Positions 35,041-47,111 of a stretch of DNA of 64,000 bases are shown piece by piece. Origin of the DNA: Miscanthus floridulus (lineage: Eukaryota > Streptophyta > Magnoliopsida > Poales > Poaceae); the NCBI RefSeq assembly GCF_019320115.1, contig NC_089582.1, positions 121,917,259 to 121,981,258 of the forward strand. The letters are read 5' to 3'. Within the stretch, counting starts at the first letter, position 1. The number at the start of each line of letters is the position of its first letter. Position numbers and translations under genes: made by a program. The notes beneath the pieces are model-generated. The model was not told where the DNA came from. It ran no database searches and saw only the letters and a program-made list of their open reading frames with translations.

Positions 35041-36050
35041 CCTACTGAGTAGGTGCATGGTCCTAGGTGGGTGGTGCCTAGTAGGTCTGCTAAGGGTGAC
35101 GAAACGACTGCCCACCCGAAGACTAATAGGGCACCCGCCTGACAACATTTACCTTCTGAGCCTGGGGTGACTAGAAGACCTAGTAATCACCCACTTGTGC
35201 TTTCACTCAGCCTGAGAGTCATGCTGAAGTCCTTCCATGGCAATAGCAGCATTCATCATAGCACCAAAAGTCTTGTAGTTCCCTATGTATAGCTCCTTCT
35301 GCAGGCTACAAGAGAGGTCACGATAGAAATAGTCTCTCTTCTTCTCATCAGTGTCTACATGGGTCCCAACATACTATGCAAGATGGTTGAACTTGTTCAC
35401 ATAATCCATCATAGACATGCTCCCTTGCTTCAGGTCTAGGAACTCAGTCAACTTCCGGTTCAGCACACCGGCAGGAATGTAGTACTCTCTAAAAGCAATG
35501 GTAAACTCCTGCCAAGTCACACGGTGATCCACTAGCTGCATGGCATTAAACGTGTCACACCATGCACTAGAAGAACCCAACAACTGCTGTGCTGCAAAGC
35601 GCACCTTCTGTTCTTTAGTTATAGTGAGCAGCTAAAACTTCTGCTCTAGAATATGAAGCCAATGCTCCACATCTAGAGGCTTAGCCATTAGCATGAATGT
35701 GGGTGGGTGCATCTTCAAAAAATCCTAGTAAGAACAAGGCCCCTTAGGACCACGGGCACCACCCCCGTTCCTGCCATTGCCTCCATGGCCCCCATGGGCG
35801 AAGCCACAAATCACCTGGGCTAGCATCTCCAAGGCACAGGCTGACTCATGCCGAGCATCTAGCATCTCCACCATCATCTCTGCATGGGTCATCGGAGGTG
35901 GTGGTGGTGGTGGTGGAGGAGCCAGATGTGGGGCCTCGTGGTTGTCCCCACTGGTGTTGCCAATGTTCTCACCGTGACCGTTATCACCCTAGTCTTGACC
36001 AAGACCATGGTCCATCCCAGCACTAGTACTCTCATGACCAAACCTTAGGT
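35041..36050 (-). pseudogene. gag of the Tekay element (broken)
   Basis: The minus-strand frame shows a Gly/Pro-rich N-terminal part and then the Retrotrans_gag domain: VEHWLHILEQKF, RFAAQQLLGSSSAWCDTFNAM, WQEFTIAFREYYIPAGVLNR and KQGSMSMMDYVNKFNHLA (35374-35604), then TFGAMMNAAIAMEGLQ near 35250. This forms the virus-like-particle shell. Stops occur at ~35373, ~35190 and others. A run of Pro codons (APPPPPPPP) lies at ~35900-35930. Confidence 0.85.
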
Positions 36051-36449
36051 TCATCTATGGCAGATAGGAACCAACCATTAGGGACAACCCTCCAAATTAG
36101 GAACAAGAGACTTAGAGAAATGATAAGGCTTTTATTAAAGCATTCTTTTAGGTTATCCTATCAATTCACTAATCCAATTTATATGTGTGGGGGAAGTTTA
36201 GTTTAAGCAAGATTCTCTTTTCATGATGCATGCATTGGCCTACCCATTCACTCAAGCCAAAATATAGCGGCATTTGCAAAAATTTTCGGCACATCGCTCA
36301 CTCACTTTCCACTTGCTAACTTATGCAGCGTAAGTTAGTGTACCTAGATAAAACATGTGCCGCTATCCTAGATAGACCATATTACTAGGGCTTATACTTA
36401 TTTACATGATTTTATCGCATCCTACTTTTAAACTCGTAGACTCATTATT

Positions 36450-36462
36450 GGCTCTGGTACCA
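36450..36462 (-). other. Primer-binding site of the Tekay element
   Basis: The minus strand reads TGGTACCAGAGCC two bases after the 5' LTR end. It matches the initiator tRNA-Met primer site of plant gypsy elements with one substitution. Confidence 0.85.
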
Positions 36463-36464
36463 CC

Positions 36465-39400
36465 TATGGTAGAACCGCCCAAAATAGCATGCTTTTAGAG
36501 GCGCTCATCTTCCACCAAACACTAAGCACCCTAAAAGCTGGCTACATCAGACGGTTCTATTGAGCACACCCCAAGGGAGAACTCGAACAATCCACATTTT
36601 TCCTCCAGGATCCAATAATGAGAATGAGTTTATAATACTTGGTCCATTTCATACAACAAGAGTTTTTGAAAATACATTATTACAATACCAAGTGCCCACC
36701 AGAAGAGTGTGGAATTTAAACAGCAAAATCGAAATAAACTTCCAATGATAAGATACAAGGATCCATCTGTGCCCACCAGAAGAATCCTCCACACAATAGT
36801 CACTTCTCAAGCTGCACCTTCAACAGGGGTAAATAAACCCTAAGTGCACAATGTACTTGCAAGACTTACCCGACTAGTGGGAATAATTTCCCAACTCCAA
36901 AGGATATGATAAGCTTTATGGTTTGCTAGGTTTCCTTTTTGTAAAAAGCATTACTAGTAGTGAATCCTTATGTATGTTTCTTATTAGCAGTCCTGATTAG
37001 TTCATTAGCTAACCATTCTATGTAAGCATTGTTGTACTTTCAAGCAAGAGTTGAGCAATCAGATCCATTTCACCATCTTTCATCTTCCAGTTCTTACTAT
37101 GGTGCTAGATCATAGACAAGTCATACCATATCACATGGTGATTCATGAACCAATATATCCTAGCTGTGTACCTCGAAACACATGCCTCGCTTATACCCCA
37201 GGCACAAGCAAGACCAACCCACCACTCTCTAGTCAAGGGGTCCAGGTCCCCATCTAAACTTGGACTCTAAGCCCCTACTCCTGAGTCTTGGACTTAGAGA
37301 GGTGCTTAGACCTCCACCATCCTCGCCTCCAATCAATTGGTCTAGAAAGAGCTAGAACCCATGACAAGAGAGCAACGAGCCTTGCCGCTCCCATAAGCAA
37401 GTATGTGCTCAGGATAATAAGTCTGTGACTAGACTAGAATCTAATGCAATGGCCAGTCCTTAACCGACATGGATAGGAAAAACAGTGTAACCAAGCTATG
37501 CCCTGTTGGCCATGGGACAGCCTATTACACCCACCAATACTCGTACCATATCCCTGCTCTGTCTTCATTTCATTTTCACCATTTTATCATGAGAGTGATA
37601 ATAATAATCACCTATTATGAGTAACGGCAGGTTACTCACGCTACCGATAGCGTAAGCATAGCAGCTACTCGACCTGTGCTAGTAGGACTCATAGGTAGGT
37701 TTATCTATGCATGTAGTTTTAATATAAATCCTATAACATAAATGCACATCACATATATATCTAGTGATTATTCAAAATAAGGGTTATGCACCAGGGCTTG
37801 CCTTGGGTCGGCGTGTTGTTAGCAAAGTCAGTCACTGGTGGCTCCAAGGCTCCCTCCTATATGAGAATCTTCTCTTTGTACTCCTCAAACTCATGATCTT
37901 CGAAGGTCATGATCTCCGCCAACTCGTTCTCTATATGCATGCGATGATGATGCAACACTTTAGTATTAAGGCAACAATAATTCTTAAAATAAAAATACAT
38001 CTACTAAGCCACTAAGCTAGCTCTAATGGTTAAGATACTAACTACCTATCATTTCCATAAACACAGGTATGGATTCATCTAACAAGTATTAACTTAGCAA
38101 CTAAAATGTAACCTTACTCTTATTAGCGATTTAACGTATATTACAACAAGGAGCACCTAACTACCCTAGTACTTAGCCTATTCTAAGGCTACAAAAATTA
38201 CAGCAAGCACATAATAATATAATGAATCTACTGTAAAAATTTCATGGTCAAAGCTATTACCAATTTGCCACAAAAATTCCTACAAATACTAATCTAAATA
38301 ATACTAAACACTCGCAAATAATTTAATAAGACCTAGCATCAACTCAGACCTGCATAATCTAATCATACCATCATATAGACAACATTTTTAGGAACCCAAC
38401 AAAAATTTATTTCAAAATTTTTGGACACCTATGTGAATTGATATTACTTTTCAAAGTTTAACTTAGAATGTAAAATATAAAACTATTTCTAATTCCTTAA
38501 GAAAAAGAAAAATGAATTCTCACTCTGTGGCCCACCACCACGCGGCCCGTGTGGATGTAGCCCACCATGAGACAGCCCATGACAGGGCGACCCACGTGCG
38601 CGCTGCCAACTTTGCAAAAATGCCCCAGTGCTACACACAAATCAACCCAGGGTCTACAACACTATTCCTTGAGAGAGAGGCTATGCAAAAAGGACCTCGC
38701 AACTATCCTCTTTTACTGTGGCCAAATCCTTGGCCACCCCTACGCGCGCCGACACAGCGGGCACGGTAATTGATGGCCACACCGGCCAACTAAGGCACGT
38801 AGTGGCCCGGCTAGCGAGCCAACCTACATCTACAGTCCTAGCGCCTACACTAGATGAAGTTACAGGAGCAGCGAAGCTTGCAGGAGCGGTGGCCATGGCG
38901 AGTTGCCGCGTGCGATGGTGGTGCAGCCGTACCGGCCGTCCTAGACCAACATGTAGCTATTGGCTAGCGCGTGAGCAACCCCAGCTTACCCTAGTCATGG
39001 CTGTGGTGATGGTTGAGACAACGGTCAGTGGGTAAGGGCTAGCCACACACGACCGGAGTGGTGTGGCAGCGCTTCGAGATGGCGTAGCCATGTCAATAGC
39101 TATGGCGAGGTGGTAGAGGTGCAAGCGAGGCACCTAGGGTGAAGTGGAGGTGGAGGCGAAGCTCATGAGGTAGGTGGATTGGTGTGGAGTGGTGTGGTGG
39201 GTGATTGCCCTCGTCCACGGCCAAGCCCGACCTTAATGGCACGGTGGAGGGAAAACTCCAAAATTGGAGCGTGATAGGGCTCGGTTAGGACCGTACGTGG
39301 ACTTGGCGTGTAGCTAGGTTCCTTAATTGACATCTAGCACAAGTAATTGTACAGAGATCAACCAGGCGCTGTAGGATTAGCTTCGATGCGATGCAGCCTT

Positions 39401-40419
39401 GTCTGCCCGCCTTCAATGGCAATGATGGCTCGACATCGGCGGTTTCCATTTAATGGAAGATGACAAGGGTGAGATGGTAACCGGCTACACATGTGGCGTA
39501 GAGCAAGGCCCCTGCGTCACCTTGGGGAGTGGTTGGTTGCTAGCGAGGACATGCACGCGAGTGGGTGTCATAGCGACACTACTGGACAACACGGCACCAG
39601 GGTAGAATGTGTGTGTTGCTGTGGTTACAGGCTCGACCATGTGCGATGGTGGCATGGCACAGTGGTAGGATGATCAGGCCTAGGTGAGCAGCAGGCACGG
39701 TGGCTCATGGTTAGCAGCTAGCGGCAAGCCCACCATGGCCAGGCTGCGACAGTAGCAACCGGCCAGCGTGGCCACGTGCATGCATGAGCATGCGCCCTGT
39801 GCACCAATGCTACAACATCAGGGCTAGACGGGCTAGTGATCGCGCCCAACATGAGAAGATGGCCCGAGTTCATGTTATGCACAGATATAAAGCGTTCGAG
39901 ACATCAAAACCATTGATCCAATCCCCAAACCACTTTTGCTATACCTTAGAGGGTATATTAGGCTACTAAAACAAGCCATAATACTACCCTATTCCTTAAC
40001 CCAATTTCTCTACAAAAATTGCTAAACATCATAGTGCCTAACCTTCCAAAAGTTCATGAAATTTTCTAAGTGTTAAATGGATTTCTATTTCTAGTTGCAC
40101 TTTTAAGCTATTGAATATAGTACTTAACAACATTATCTCTCAACACCAAGTAATTCATTGTCATCTACAAATCTCACATTTCAAACTTTATTAAGGTGTC
40201 ACATATATGTTTTATAGTGTTTTTGTTCAATAAAAATTAGTTAACATCCCTACATGCTAACTTTATAAATCGCAAATTAACTTTTTGTTTTACATCTTTA
40301 CGACTCGTTTAAGTTATAATGCTTTACCTATTCATCACACCACATGCAATATCACTTAAGTATGATGCACATGACATGTTTTAGCAAGTGATTCACTATG
40401 TAACACTAAGGGTGTTACA
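36465..40419 (-). repeat. 5' LTR of the Tekay element
   Basis: An uninterrupted 3955-bp LTR from TGTAACACCCTTAG at 40419 (minus strand) to GGTTCTACCATA at 36465. It is co-linear with the three blocks of the 3' LTR and serves as the empty-site reference for the two insertions there. Substitutions and small indels are frequent; GC-rich blocks (~38500-39700) look more diverged than the AT-rich ends. There is no gene inside. Confidence 0.88.
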
Positions 40420-40424
40420 CTAAT

Positions 40425-42070
40425 CACCACTGAACGGCAAATAGGGCACGACATCGCAACCTCTCCACGGGATGTAGGGCTTGGGTCTTCTCAGACTCAT
40501 CCTCTCGTCCTGGCCAATGGTACGCACCTTCTCCCTCATCTATTTGGTGCTTCATGTCTGTATTCGCTGCCTCATCCTCCCCCCACCGCTTCCTCATTTG
40601 TGTCCACTGCTGCCTAATTTGTAGCCCTCCTTTACCCTGACCCATCCACCGCCACCCCTTCCTACACCGCCATCAATACCCATGCCGCCGCTATTGTATC
40701 CTAATCCACCACCACCAGTTTCCACGTAGCCACTGTTGTATCCCAATCCACCACCATATCCCTTCAATCCACACCTAGTTCCTCATAATCTGAACCCTGG
40801 TCGCATCCCCAAGCTACCGTTCCCAAAGTTCGATGGTGAGAACCGATGTTTGTGGTGAACCCGCTGCATCAATTACTTCCAAATGTACCAAGCTAAGCCT
40901 CACATGTGGGTTTGTGTCACTCATATGCACTTTGAGGGGGATGCTGCCCGCTGGTGGCAATATGTGGAGTCCAACTTGGCCACCGCTTCCTGGGAAACCT
41001 TCTGTGCTGAACTTCACTCCTGTTTTGACCGTGATCAACATGAGCTGTTGATCAGAAAGCTCTTTCAACTATGCCAAACTTCCACCATTTCTAACTATGT
41101 TACCCGCTTCACTAGTCTTATGGATGACCTTCGTTCTTACTCCATATTTGTTGATCCAGTTTACTACACCACTCATTTTATTGATTGCTTATGCCCTAAC
41201 ATCAAAGCTGTCATTCTTGTTCAACGACCAAAATACCTCGATATTGCTTGTATTCTTGCGTTGTTACAGGAAGAGGTGGTGGATTCTACCCCTATCGCTT
41301 GTGCTCCTTAGTACACGGCAAACAAGGCTAATCTCAAGAATGCGATGCCGTTGCCTCCACCACCATTGAAATAAGACAAGTCGCTGAATGGGCCTGCACC
41401 TACTGAAGCAACCCCCAATTTGAATTCCACGTTGGGCGCTCTCAAGGCTTACAGGCGTGCAATCGAACTATGTTACAAATGTGCTGCTAAGTGGTCTAAG
41501 GACCACAAATGTGCTTCGAAAGTGCTTCATGTTGTTCATGATCTTTGGGAGTCTCTGTCTTCTTCTTCTGCTACTAAAGATTTGACTAATTCTACTATAG
41601 TAGCTACTGAATATATCTTCTTAGCACTTTCCAAGTCTATGATCTCTGGTGCTCTTGCTTCTCGTACAGTGCAGTTCTTGGGCTCCCTTAAAGGTATTCC
41701 TGTCTCTATTTTATTGAATTCATGCAGTTCTTCTTCCTTCGTCAGTGATAGGGTAGCCCAACAGTTGAGCTCTCAGACCTTTGTGCATGTTCCATCATAT
41801 GTACAAGTTGATGCTGGTGGTGTTCTATCTAGTGCTAGCATTCTTAATCAGGTACATTGGTCTATTGCTAGTAATCAGTTTGTTTCATCATTTTGAATCC
41901 TACCCTTGACCTTGTATGATGTTATACTTGGTATGGACTGGCTGTAATCTCATAGCCCAATGATTATTCATTGGAAACAAAAGTGGGTTCAACTTTAGAG
42001 TGGTCCCAATCTAGTGGTGTTGTAGGGTATTTTGCCTAGTCACTTTGATTCAGTTTTGCTTTAGGTCTGC
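40425..42070 (+). pseudogene. gag, zinc knuckle, protease and RT start of the Reina-like element (second half)
   Basis: Continuation of the gypsy element split at 7094. After a Pro/Ser/Thr-rich linker, a Retrotrans_gag domain is readable at ~40800-41310: LPFPKFDGEN, then WVCVTHMHFEGDAARWW, then FDRDQHELLIRKLF and YVTRFTSLMDDL. A zinc knuckle CYKCAAKWSKDHKC lies at ~41470. A protease-like segment at ~41700 reads LLNSCSSSSF, where the usual catalytic Asp-Ser-Gly is altered to Asn-Ser-Cys. The linker to RT, LYDVILGMDWL, follows near 41915. Several stops and frameshifts are present. Sequence similarity ends at 42070, where the Tat-A LTR begins, before any RT catalytic motif. Lineage call (chromovirus, Reina-like) is moderate. 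Confidence 0.8.
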
Positions 42071-42900
42071 TGTCGGTGCGAAAAGTTACCAACAAGTATA
42101 TATTTGTTGTTTTGCCATGTGTTGTGATCGGATGTAGCCTAGCACGTGATGAATCCCAATCGGGCGAAGTGATATTGCTGTAATTAAATAAATAATGGAA
42201 GCAATAAGCAATATCGGTAACTTAATGAATCTATCTGAAGGACACCACCCTTAGACAGAGCCAATAACTTGACCTTAATCTAGTTTGAGTAGTGGAGGTC
42301 GACCGGATCGATGCAGTCATACTTGAACTAAACAAGAGTCGATAACTAGCTTATACTAGAGTCACAGTGGAGGTCGATCAAATCGATGCAGCCATACGAA
42401 CAGAAGTATAAGCCATGATGGTACTTATAGACAAGCCAGAGGTTAGTCGGACCGATGCAGCCCTGCTCGCTAAAGAACTCACCAAGATCTACTCTACTCC
42501 TACTCCTAAGGAGTGGACAGAGCAAAAAAAAGTAAGGAACTTGTATTTGATTAATTGTGTGTGTCCTTTAAAATAACCGAGGTCTAATATTTATACCCAG
42601 AACCTACGCATGAATCCTACTTAAGCATGACTCATTACAATTTTTTTGTCCTAAGAGAAAACATTCCTAATTTAAGATAACTTGGACTCTAATCTTTCCC
42701 TTTTTGTAGAGTCCAACATGATTTTTCCGACGCCAATAGTAGTTTTTGTCGTTATCTGATGGCGTTATCTGAAGAAATCTGATTCTAGTGCTGTATTCGA
42801 ATCGGCTGATACCGACCTTCATGCAATCGATTCCTTGATGACATGATCTTGGGAGCTTTTCAAGTCCCTGTAATTCTTCTTTCAAATTTTGGTGTAAACA
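42071..42900 (-). repeat. LTR of Tat-A
   Basis: An 830-bp block, TGTCGGTG...GTGTAAACA on the plus strand, followed by CATGCCCCCCAATTTTAGG, which on the minus strand is a polypurine tract before TGTTTACACC. Inside, the phrase GGAGGTCGAYCRRATCGATGC occurs in three degenerate copies (42295-42460), the last more diverged, and resembles text in the Tat-C LTR. Confidence 0.75.
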
Positions 42901-43868
42901 CATGCCCCCCAATTTTAGGATAAAAGTAATTTTATTCCAAAATTATCATGTATGTATCCCCGATAGGTCCATAGTCACTGGTAGAGAATCTTGATCTAGG
43001 GTCTACTATTTGTCACTGTCTATATTAGCTCATGAGTCCATGCTTCAAAACTTTTATAAGACCATTATTGCTTCACAGGCGCTTGGATCCATCTTTCCAG
43101 ACTGACTATTAAATGCCTATCTGACTCTGGCAAGAGTAATTCAATAATTCAGCTATGTTTCTCCTCTATCTGCTTCCTTAAGTGTCTCTGACTCCATCGA
43201 ACCATCCATGATCTATCTTTCTGCCATGAAGATCTTAAGTGGTTAAAAGAATTCTTGTGCATAGGGTGAGTGGTTAGAAGAATTCTTATGATATCACCTG
43301 AGCCTTCTCTCCATGCTCATAGAGCTGTTCTAGTGTTTGCAAGAGCTAAAATGTGTAGACACCTTCCCCTTGTTTGCTCCATCAAATACCCATCGGGAAA
43401 GCCACAGGCTTCTTTCCTGCAGTTTCCTAGTTATCGAGAAATCAGCTGGGCATCCGTTAGGCAGACGGTTTCCCCCCTTCTCCAGCATAATTTTATCAAT
43501 GGGCCGATGTGACTCAGTTTATGATGACCTTTGGCCTTTGTGGCAATCCGGACTCCCTTCAATCCAAAGAAGCCTCGATACATTGATCACTGGTTAATGT
43601 AAATCTTTCGTATCCATCCCATGATATTTTGTAATTATGGGAAGCAACAAGTCCCAATCTATTATCTCTTCATTAACCACACCTTGAATTTCTAGAGTGT
43701 CGATCTATTTCCACATCTAACTTTAATTTCACACCCCCGATGAAATCTACCTTCTCACCTCCTCGAGCTATATATACGGGCCACAGTTGTGGATCGAAAA
43801 ACATCCTGCTCCATCTCAAACCTTTCATGTTTTTAGTGCGGTTTCGACTTTCCCATAGGTTTGAGATC
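42901..43868. other. Spacer of Tat-A with promoter of the antisense ORF
   Basis: No coding domain. It begins with the polypurine tract (42901-42915, minus strand). A TATA-like CTATATATA lies at 43768-43776, about 95 bp before the ATG of the antisense ORF. The PMD-type ORF found at this position in Tat-C is not recognisable here. Confidence 0.55.
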
Positions 43869-44600
43869 ATGGAGAATAACAATAGGTCTGCTGAGGAGGC
43901 CCTCAATGGGGTTGCATCATCATGCCAACGCCTTCGTCACCAGGAGGGTGCAACTCATCATGCTCTCACTGCTTTGGGGCATAGGGCCGACTCTGTTTGA
44001 CCTTCAAGGTTCTCTTCATCAACAGCTCGCCACTAGCTTCCCTGCTATCCAAGGAGGTGGGTCGACAATGATGACATGCTCGCTTCCATCGACAGGCATG
44101 GCTAGAATCTCACCGACTGCCTTTCCCGCATAGAATCAGCTTTGGCCATGGTCCGATGCTAATCGCCTCTCAAGGTTGATTCAGTGGAGGATAGGTTGGC
44201 CAAGGCTAAGGCTAGAATCAAGGGTGAGATATCTATCATAACTTTTGCTCCCTCTCAATCTCATCTTCAAGATTCTGATCATCTCCCCTTTGAATCTTTT
44301 AGATGTGTCCGCTCAACTAGAAAGCCTCCGATTGGCTATGGATTACGTGGCGGGATTCGTCAATGCCAGAGGCACTTTCTCGATGGTTCATGTGCATGAC
44401 ATCCCGAGCCGTGTCAGGGAGGTTGCCTTGCATGGCGTTCGTCATGGTGCTGCCATGGCGTTGGCTGCTGCGCAAGCCCGTTCTGGCCACAAACTTTGGC
44501 TTCTTCCCCACAGTTTTCCAGTCATGGCGCACCCTAGGGATCATGAGCGCCTGGTTGAGGATTTGTTTAGCACCACCAACTCCATACCCTTTATTTCCTA
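43869..44600 (+). pseudogene. Antisense accessory ORF of Tat-A (relative of Tat-C aORF2, broken)
   Basis: The ATG at 43869 (MENNNRSAEEAL) opens a frame antisense to the element. After a stop and frame changes, a later segment at ~44340-44600 (VREVALHGVRHGAAMALAAAQ then HPRDHERLVEDLF) matches in pattern the C-terminal part of Tat-C aORF2 (VIQGVHLGASLGLAAM... DERLEAYDD). It is preceded by its own TATA-like box. Function unknown; decayed. Confidence 0.58.
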
Positions 44601-44861
44601 GGCCAATGATATAGTGACCAAAGTGTTTTTTTGGCCTGTAGTTTGTAATAGGTGATATTTAGCAAACGATTTCTCCATCTTGAGTGATCTTCCTTTGCTT
44701 CGTACTTATATGCATCACTTTGTCCGTGTTTGCTTTGCTTCTATAGGTGATACACATCGTACTAGCTTTTACTCCTTCAGGTATATTTTTTGCACTAGAG
44801 GTGATACCTCACTGGTATCGGCTGTTAGAACCAATGACCGAACAAATCGGTTGTCAAGTAT

Positions 44862-46495
44862 TATCGGTGTTTCGTACAAGCACCGGCAAGTAGATTTATA
44901 GTAATGTGCGTTACACTTGGATGGTGCGCTAAAGCACACAAGATTTATATTGGTTCGGGCTGAATGTCCCTACATCCAGTTTGTTGCTGCTCGTGTTATT
45001 AGCACCAAAAACAGTTCGTAGTAAGGGGTACAAACGATCGAGAGAGGGACTAGTCCCAAGTCTGTAATGGAAGGGTCGAAAGGAGGTCAAGAGCTTGGTA
45101 GCAGCTTGACTGTGTGTGTTGTGTGTTGTGCCGTCAAAAGTCGGTCCCCTTGTTGGAGGAAGCGCATCCCCTTTTATCGATGAAGGGGACGGCTTTACAA
45201 GTGTGAGGGCTAGGATGCGTACTCTACCTAGCCTTGTGGCTCACATCTACCCAGCCTGGTTTCCCATTCTGATGGGTGTGAAAGGATGATAAGCACCTAT
45301 AATACTGTCGATGCCTCTATAGAATGTCAGGATGGTTACAGAGCACTGCCCCTCACAGGGTATGGACTATAGTACAGTGGCTTTGACTTATGAGCCTTAC
45401 CCAGTCTTGCTCCGTACGTCTTTTGGTTCCTATGAATCTTTGTCGGAGGGACACGGGGTCGGGGTCTGGAGTAGCGCTGTGGGCAAGGTCTTCCGATTGG
45501 AGAGGGCGTCTAGAGGCTGAAGCATGTGCTCCAATCCGGTGAACCCGAGGGGGCGGGAAGCGGGCACCGCTCCCTTGGGACCATAACATGGTGATGGCAT
45601 ATCCGTCATTTGTGGAGATTGCAAATCCTTTTCTGGAGCATAGTGGTTGTCGTATATCTTCATCGGGTTCCGTGTCCAAGAGCTAAAGGTGATGCCTACA
45701 ACTTTACAGGGTGAAGAGCACGCACCTGCAATACTTTTTAGGCTCTGCTATGCCCGGAAGGGTCTAAAGCACTCGTCCTGTCATTCCCTGGTAGTACCTT
45801 TCTTGCCAGGGTGTAGGGTATGGTCCTTGAAGCCGTGGTTGACCCGAACATCTTGTCTTGCGCTGTACCCATCATCATGAGGGAACGGGGAGAAGTTGTC
45901 AGGCAAGACAAAACTAGTCTTTAGACATTGAGTGGGGCAAGGTTCATCCTTGGTTGTCAGGCGAGGCAGAGACTAGTCCTTATCCCTTGGGCAAGACTGA
46001 GCCCGCCCCTCGGGGGTCGGGCGAGGCGGAGTCTATCCCTCAGCCCTCAGGTGAGGCGAAGCTAGCCCAAAGGCGTTGGGTGAGGCAGAGACTAGCCCTT
46101 AGCCCTTGAGCGAGGTAGAGCTGTCCCAAAGGTGTCGGGTGAGGTGGAGGCTAGCCCTTAGCCCTCGGGCGAGGCAAGGCTGGCCTAAAGGCATCGGGCG
46201 AGGCGGAGACTAGCCCTTAGCTCTCGGGCGAGGCGGAGCAATCCTAAAGGCGTCGAGTGAGGCGAAGACTAGCCCTTAGCCCTCGGGCGAGGCAAGGCTA
46301 GCCCAAAGGTGTTGGGAGAGGCAGAGACTAGCCCTTAGCCCTCAGGCGAGGCGGAGCTGTCCCAAAGGCGTCGGGCGAGGCGGAACCAAACTCATTCAGG
46401 CAAGGAACGTAGTGGCGCCCTTGTCCGTCCAGAAGTTTTTAACATTCGATGGTTATTGGTTCCACCTTCTAGAATACCCTGGTATTAGGTCCCCA
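44862..46495 (-). repeat. 3' LTR of Tat-B
   Basis: About 1.63 kb, from TATCGGTGTTTCGTAC to TTAGGTCCCCA on the plus strand. Adjacent AGTAGCCCCCGAGCCTCC, read on the minus strand, is the polypurine tract (46496-46518). Its distal third is a 59-bp minisatellite. Only one LTR is inside the window. Confidence 0.75.
46021..46374. repeat. 59-bp minisatellite, six full copies, in the Tat-B LTR
   Basis: Units start at 46021, 46080, 46139, 46198, 46257 and 46316, exactly 59 bp apart, with partial copies on both sides (from ~45961 and to ~46385). Each unit has two imperfect halves that both begin GCGAGGCRGAG; the halves differ by ACTAGCCCTTAGCCC versus CCCAAAGGCGTCGG. Confidence 0.92.
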
Positions 46496-47103
46496 ATAGT
46501 AGCCCCCGAGCCTCCGGGTGATTCGGATAGAATCGCCTGGGGGTGTTTTCGATTTCATCAGAGTTACTTTGCTAGAGGGTGCGCGCGAGCGCACCCAATG
46601 GGTGTAGCCCCCGAGCCCCCAAGGGATTCGAGTAGAGTCGCCCAGGGGTAGTATCGGACCCTTCATGAGTAAGACTGAAAGACTTGGTTTTTCATCAACT
46701 AGATATTTTTAAGGGAATCGTGGTATTCCATTCGTGGGAATTTTATTCAGTGTCGGCCTGGCTGGGACCCGATTGCAGATTGAAGCCCTAGTAATGCTTG
46801 CGTCCTTGAGTCCTAGTAGTTTGTGGGCCTACCCCTTGTTGGGATGGCCCTTTGACTCTGGGACCCTAGGTGGGCCGACCTCCAGTCATTATGGGCCTAG
46901 ACGGGTTTAGTGAAGAGATTTTTCTAGTCCACGTCCCCTCTGTGGGAAAAGAGTTCGGTCGCTTCAGGAAAGCGATCTGCCCGGTGCGATTTTGGTGGGA
47001 GAGGATAGGGATCATGGGTGTGTGTCCCACAATGTGACGTGACGGTGCGCGTGGCTAGCTCGAAGATCGAGGCGGACGGTTGCCCTTCTCGCATTCGTTG
47101 CCA
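46496..47103. other. Polypurine tract and spacer of Tat-B
   Basis: Begins with the polypurine tract on the minus strand (GGAGGCTCGGGGGCTACTAT before TGGGGACC). A second copy of the AGCCCCCGAGCC phrase lies at ~46605. The rest has no domain. Confidence 0.6.
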
Positions 47104-47111
47104 CTATAAAA
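47104..47111 (+). promoter_or_regulatory. TATA box of the Tat-B antisense ORF
   Basis: CTATAAAA, followed by a C-rich leader with pyrimidine runs, about 250 bp before the conserved antisense domain. Position and type parallel the TATA boxes before the antisense ORFs of Tat-A and Tat-C. Confidence 0.5.

Larger units (their letters stand above)
7095..40419 (-). mobile_element. Tekay/Del-type Ty3/gypsy chromovirus, degenerate, with four nested insertions
   Basis: A whole element can be read on the minus strand: 5' LTR (36465-40419), primer-binding site, gag, zinc knuckle, protease, RT, integrase, chromodomain, polypurine tract and 3' LTR (7095-17397). It sits inside the Reina-like gag, with flanking 5-bp repeats that differ at one base (ctgat 7090-7094, ctaat 40420-40424). 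LTRs start TGTAACAC and are ~4 kb, typical of large-LTR Tekay/Del elements. Inside it are two solo LTRs, one 1.9 kb LTR-like element and a Copia element. LTR copies differ by many substitutions and small indels and the coding region has many stops, so the insertion is old and non-autonomous. Confidence 0.88.
42071..44861 (-). mobile_element. Tat-A: remnant of a Tat-lineage gypsy element (3' LTR and antisense ORF only)
   Basis: An LTR (42071-42900), a polypurine tract and an antisense ORF are recognisable by their likeness to the complete Tat-C element. Examples are the GTGTAAACA/CATGCCCCC junction and the GCACTAGAGGTGAT... ATCGGCT repeats near 44800, which match 54847-54940 of Tat-C. It lies between the Reina-like remnant and Tat-B. 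The pol genes are not present on this side; the remainder may lie beyond the right edge. Confidence 0.72.

Noticed and set aside
17398..36464. One single continuous gypsy element with Copia pol as part of it
   Set aside because: Strand, domain order (integrase before RT) and LTR/primer-site positions show the Copia is a separate plus-strand insertion.
45961..46400. CRISPR-like array
   Set aside because: The repeats are contiguous 59-bp tandem units with no unique spacers, inside a plant LTR.
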